In this document: one piece after another, positions 62,349 to 64,000 of the stretch
Position numbering within the stretch: position 1 is the stretch's first letter
Layout: every line of letters starts with the position of its first letter
Assembly: GCA_031763025.1 (NCBI GenBank)
Contig: JASSKH010000021.1
Span: forward strand, 7,644,611 to 7,708,610
From: Macrocystis pyrifera
Lineage: Eukaryota > Sar > Phaeophyceae > Laminariales > Laminariaceae
Length of the DNA: 64,000 bases
Direction: 5' to 3'
Translations under genes and position numbers: made by a program
The notes under the pieces: model-generated
What the model was told of the DNA's origin: nothing
Databases searched by the model: none
The model's input: only the letters and a program-made list of their open reading frames with translations

Positions 62349-64000
62349 GACCGCACGACAACTACACGGCCGTTGCCTACTTCGGCGCCCTCTACCCCGA
62401 GAACCGTTGCTGCCGCCTATTGGAAACCCTCACCGGGGGACGAAGGAGGCCACGACTCAAAGGGGGCCGCGGGAGACGAGCCGAAAACGTTGGAGGTTAG
62501 AGCGAGTCCGTTGATCGCCGCGCGTAGCGCCGCTTACCAGAAGCCATCGAGCATGCCGAACGACCAGGACATCATCCGAACATATATGCCGAGGGCACCC
62601 ATTGACGAAGGGAAAAAAGAGGTGGATCCCAGCTGCAAACGCAACGGTCAAGGGACTGGCTCTGAATCCGCAGCCGGGTGCAGTTCTCGCACCGACCCTG
62701 CTAGCGCGAACCCGACTATCCACCCACCCGGCGGCACAGCGGGGATGCGCTCAACGCTACCAAATGGTGTCAGGAAAAACATGGAGCGAAAAATCTGCAG
62801 CCGCGATCAATGCGTCCGGTTGACGAATTCGGACCACCTTTATGTCACCAGTGCAAGCCCTCAATACGCGCACGTCGCGGCAACAACTTATTCAGCGGAA
62901 AGTGAGACACGCCCGGCTGCAGCAGCCCCCGCTTCTAGCACCGGACGCACCGCTGTTGTGAGAGGGCCCACGACTACCACCACGCGAGCGCGCTGGAGGG
63001 ATAGTATCGCGGGTGGGTGTCGTCGGCAGCTGGCGGTCGCCACACACTACCTGAACAGGTCTGTGTTCCCCCCGACGAGACCAAAGCCTCCTGTAAAACC
63101 GCGGCCGGCAACGGCAGCGGCGGAGGCAACAACTAGTCCTCGTCGTGGGTTCTCGGCCGTCAACGAAGAACGCGTTCACGACCGGCCGAGGACAGCAGGA
63201 CCGCCACCAGCAAACAGGCGGCCGTGCACGCGCGATGGAAACACCTGGCACTCTATTCCAGGGGACGGGCGGGAACGGGCGGCGGCACAAGCCGCTCGTC
63301 TCCTTTCGGCATCACCCACGGGAATCGGGCGTCCTTCGAACGGTTCGTTCGCTCCCGTACCACGCCGCCCACCTTCCCGGGAATCGACAGAGTCTCCACG
63401 ACGCGGGCGCGCGCCTGCCCCTGCGCGGGTGGGACGTCGTAAGACGCCACCGTTTGGGCTTGAACCCGGAGGTCGAAAAAAATTCTCGCCAAAAGATTTA
63501 CCGGCGTGTCTACCTCGACAACCGTGCCCCACGCGCGACGTCGAAGACGCCGAATGGGGATGGGAGGTTGGCTACACGATCTCTTCGCAGTGCAGGGGTC
63601 CTCCTGAAGACAGAGGCTTGGATGCGGAGAGGGGGGGGGTTGTGCCCACAGCTGTTTCCTCGCTGTTGACGCCGACGAGCGAGTCTCTGACTTTGTCGCC
63701 ACCGAGTGAGGTTCAAGGGAAAAAGCTGAGACCGGCAGCCATTTCCCCGGTGCCAAGTATCCCTATGGACCGTGTGGTGGTGCATGACGTGCAATCGTTG
63801 TTACCATCACCTTGCTATGACCAACATAGCAAAACTACGGAGCAGCAGCAGCAGCAACGGTGCGGCGGTATTCGTTGCCCTTCGCGGCCGCGGTCGGCTC
63901 CACAGCTTCGAGAACCTTCACTCCACGTCGCTGCTTGTTCTATCGAGGGCGGAGCCCGACTGCAAGAAGGCAACCACCAGGTGTCCCTGAGCATCGAACA
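62349..64000 (+). CDS. Gene 7 large exon, 550 codons, runs off the right edge
   Basis: Acceptor TATTTTTCTTCCAG (62348) after an in-frame TAA at 62325; from GAC the frame is open for 550 codons to the window end, with no stop and no end in sight. It joins the 60200 donor in phase 0. It starts with a Thr/Pro/Ser linker (DRTTTTRPLPTSAPSTPRT), then alternates charged and Pro/Ser/Arg-rich stretches (PRAPIDEGKKEVDPS, RARWRDSIAGGCRRQLAV, FPPTRPKPPVKPRP, ESPRRGRAPAPARVGRRKTP) and has a Gln5 run near 63842. Mostly disordered by composition, with scattered Cys. Chance survival of 550 codons in about 60% GC DNA is very unlikely. In the first 90 bases another frame (YTAVAYFGALYPEN) has more C at position three, explained by the TCN/CCN/ACN codons of the linker. 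No domain recognised. Confidence 0.75.

Noticed and set aside
62349-62440. Frameshift at the start of the large exon (frame with YTAVAYFGALYPEN)
   Set aside because: The apparent third-position bias of the other frame is explained by Thr/Pro/Ser/Ala codons in the main frame, and the main frame needs no frameshift and fits the splice phase.

Overview
The window looks like nuclear DNA of a eukaryote with many introns and many repeats. The coding blocks are short (35 bp to about 1.1 kb), GC-rich, and bounded by GT..AG sites, mostly GTGAG(A/C/G), GTAAG and GTGCGT donors. A nuclear-type tRNA-Lys(UUU) with internal promoter boxes and a downstream Pol III T-run is present. No bacterial operons, rRNA genes or CRISPR arrays were seen. 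Flagellate-type protein motifs, poly-Gly/Ser/Gln stretches and C-rich acceptor tracts would suit a photosynthetic stramenopile such as a brown alga, but this is a guess; nothing here fixes the taxon.

Exons, nearly all on the + strand, were found by combining open frames, codon-position GC, splice sites and phase agreement between neighbours. (i) 57-735, minus strand: a coding-like block that changes frame at least three times. (ii) 5159-13105: three exons ending in a C-terminal membrane segment. (iii) 25459-29302: three exons of unknown product, perhaps upstream of the next gene. (iv) 34616-44179: six phase-compatible exons. The first two join to recreate a motif resembling the EF-hand-like 'ELADxWT...EYxxFL' domain known from cilium-associated and other protist proteins. 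(v) 44402-48964: pieces of a gene holding a triplicated exon cassette. (vi) 50392-56547: about six exons, the last three mutually in phase. (vii) 59366 to the right edge: two exons plus a 550-codon open exon that leaves the window.

Much of the rest is repeats. There are three foldback or MITE-like families: MITE-1, about 110 bp, 13 copies; MITE-2, about 95 bp, palindromic, 7-8 copies; MITE-3, about 280 bp, about 15 copies. Two further families, A (about 550 bp) and B (about 170 bp), have unrelated bodies but share a GAGTAC-poly(C) end. There are also tRNA-like sequences and large satellites. No transposase or reverse transcriptase was recognised, so all these elements look non-autonomous.

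Three patterns deserve a second look. First, the poly(C) end of families A and B repeatedly lies 20-80 bp upstream of a predicted 3' splice site. Second, two introns (from 29303 and 55043) begin with minisatellites whose unit contains the exon end plus the splice donor. Third, a MITE-1 relative has become a head-to-tail satellite at 37555-38095. Several apparent frameshifts lie in or near homopolymers and may be assembly indels. Exon calls are by eye, and no database search was possible.
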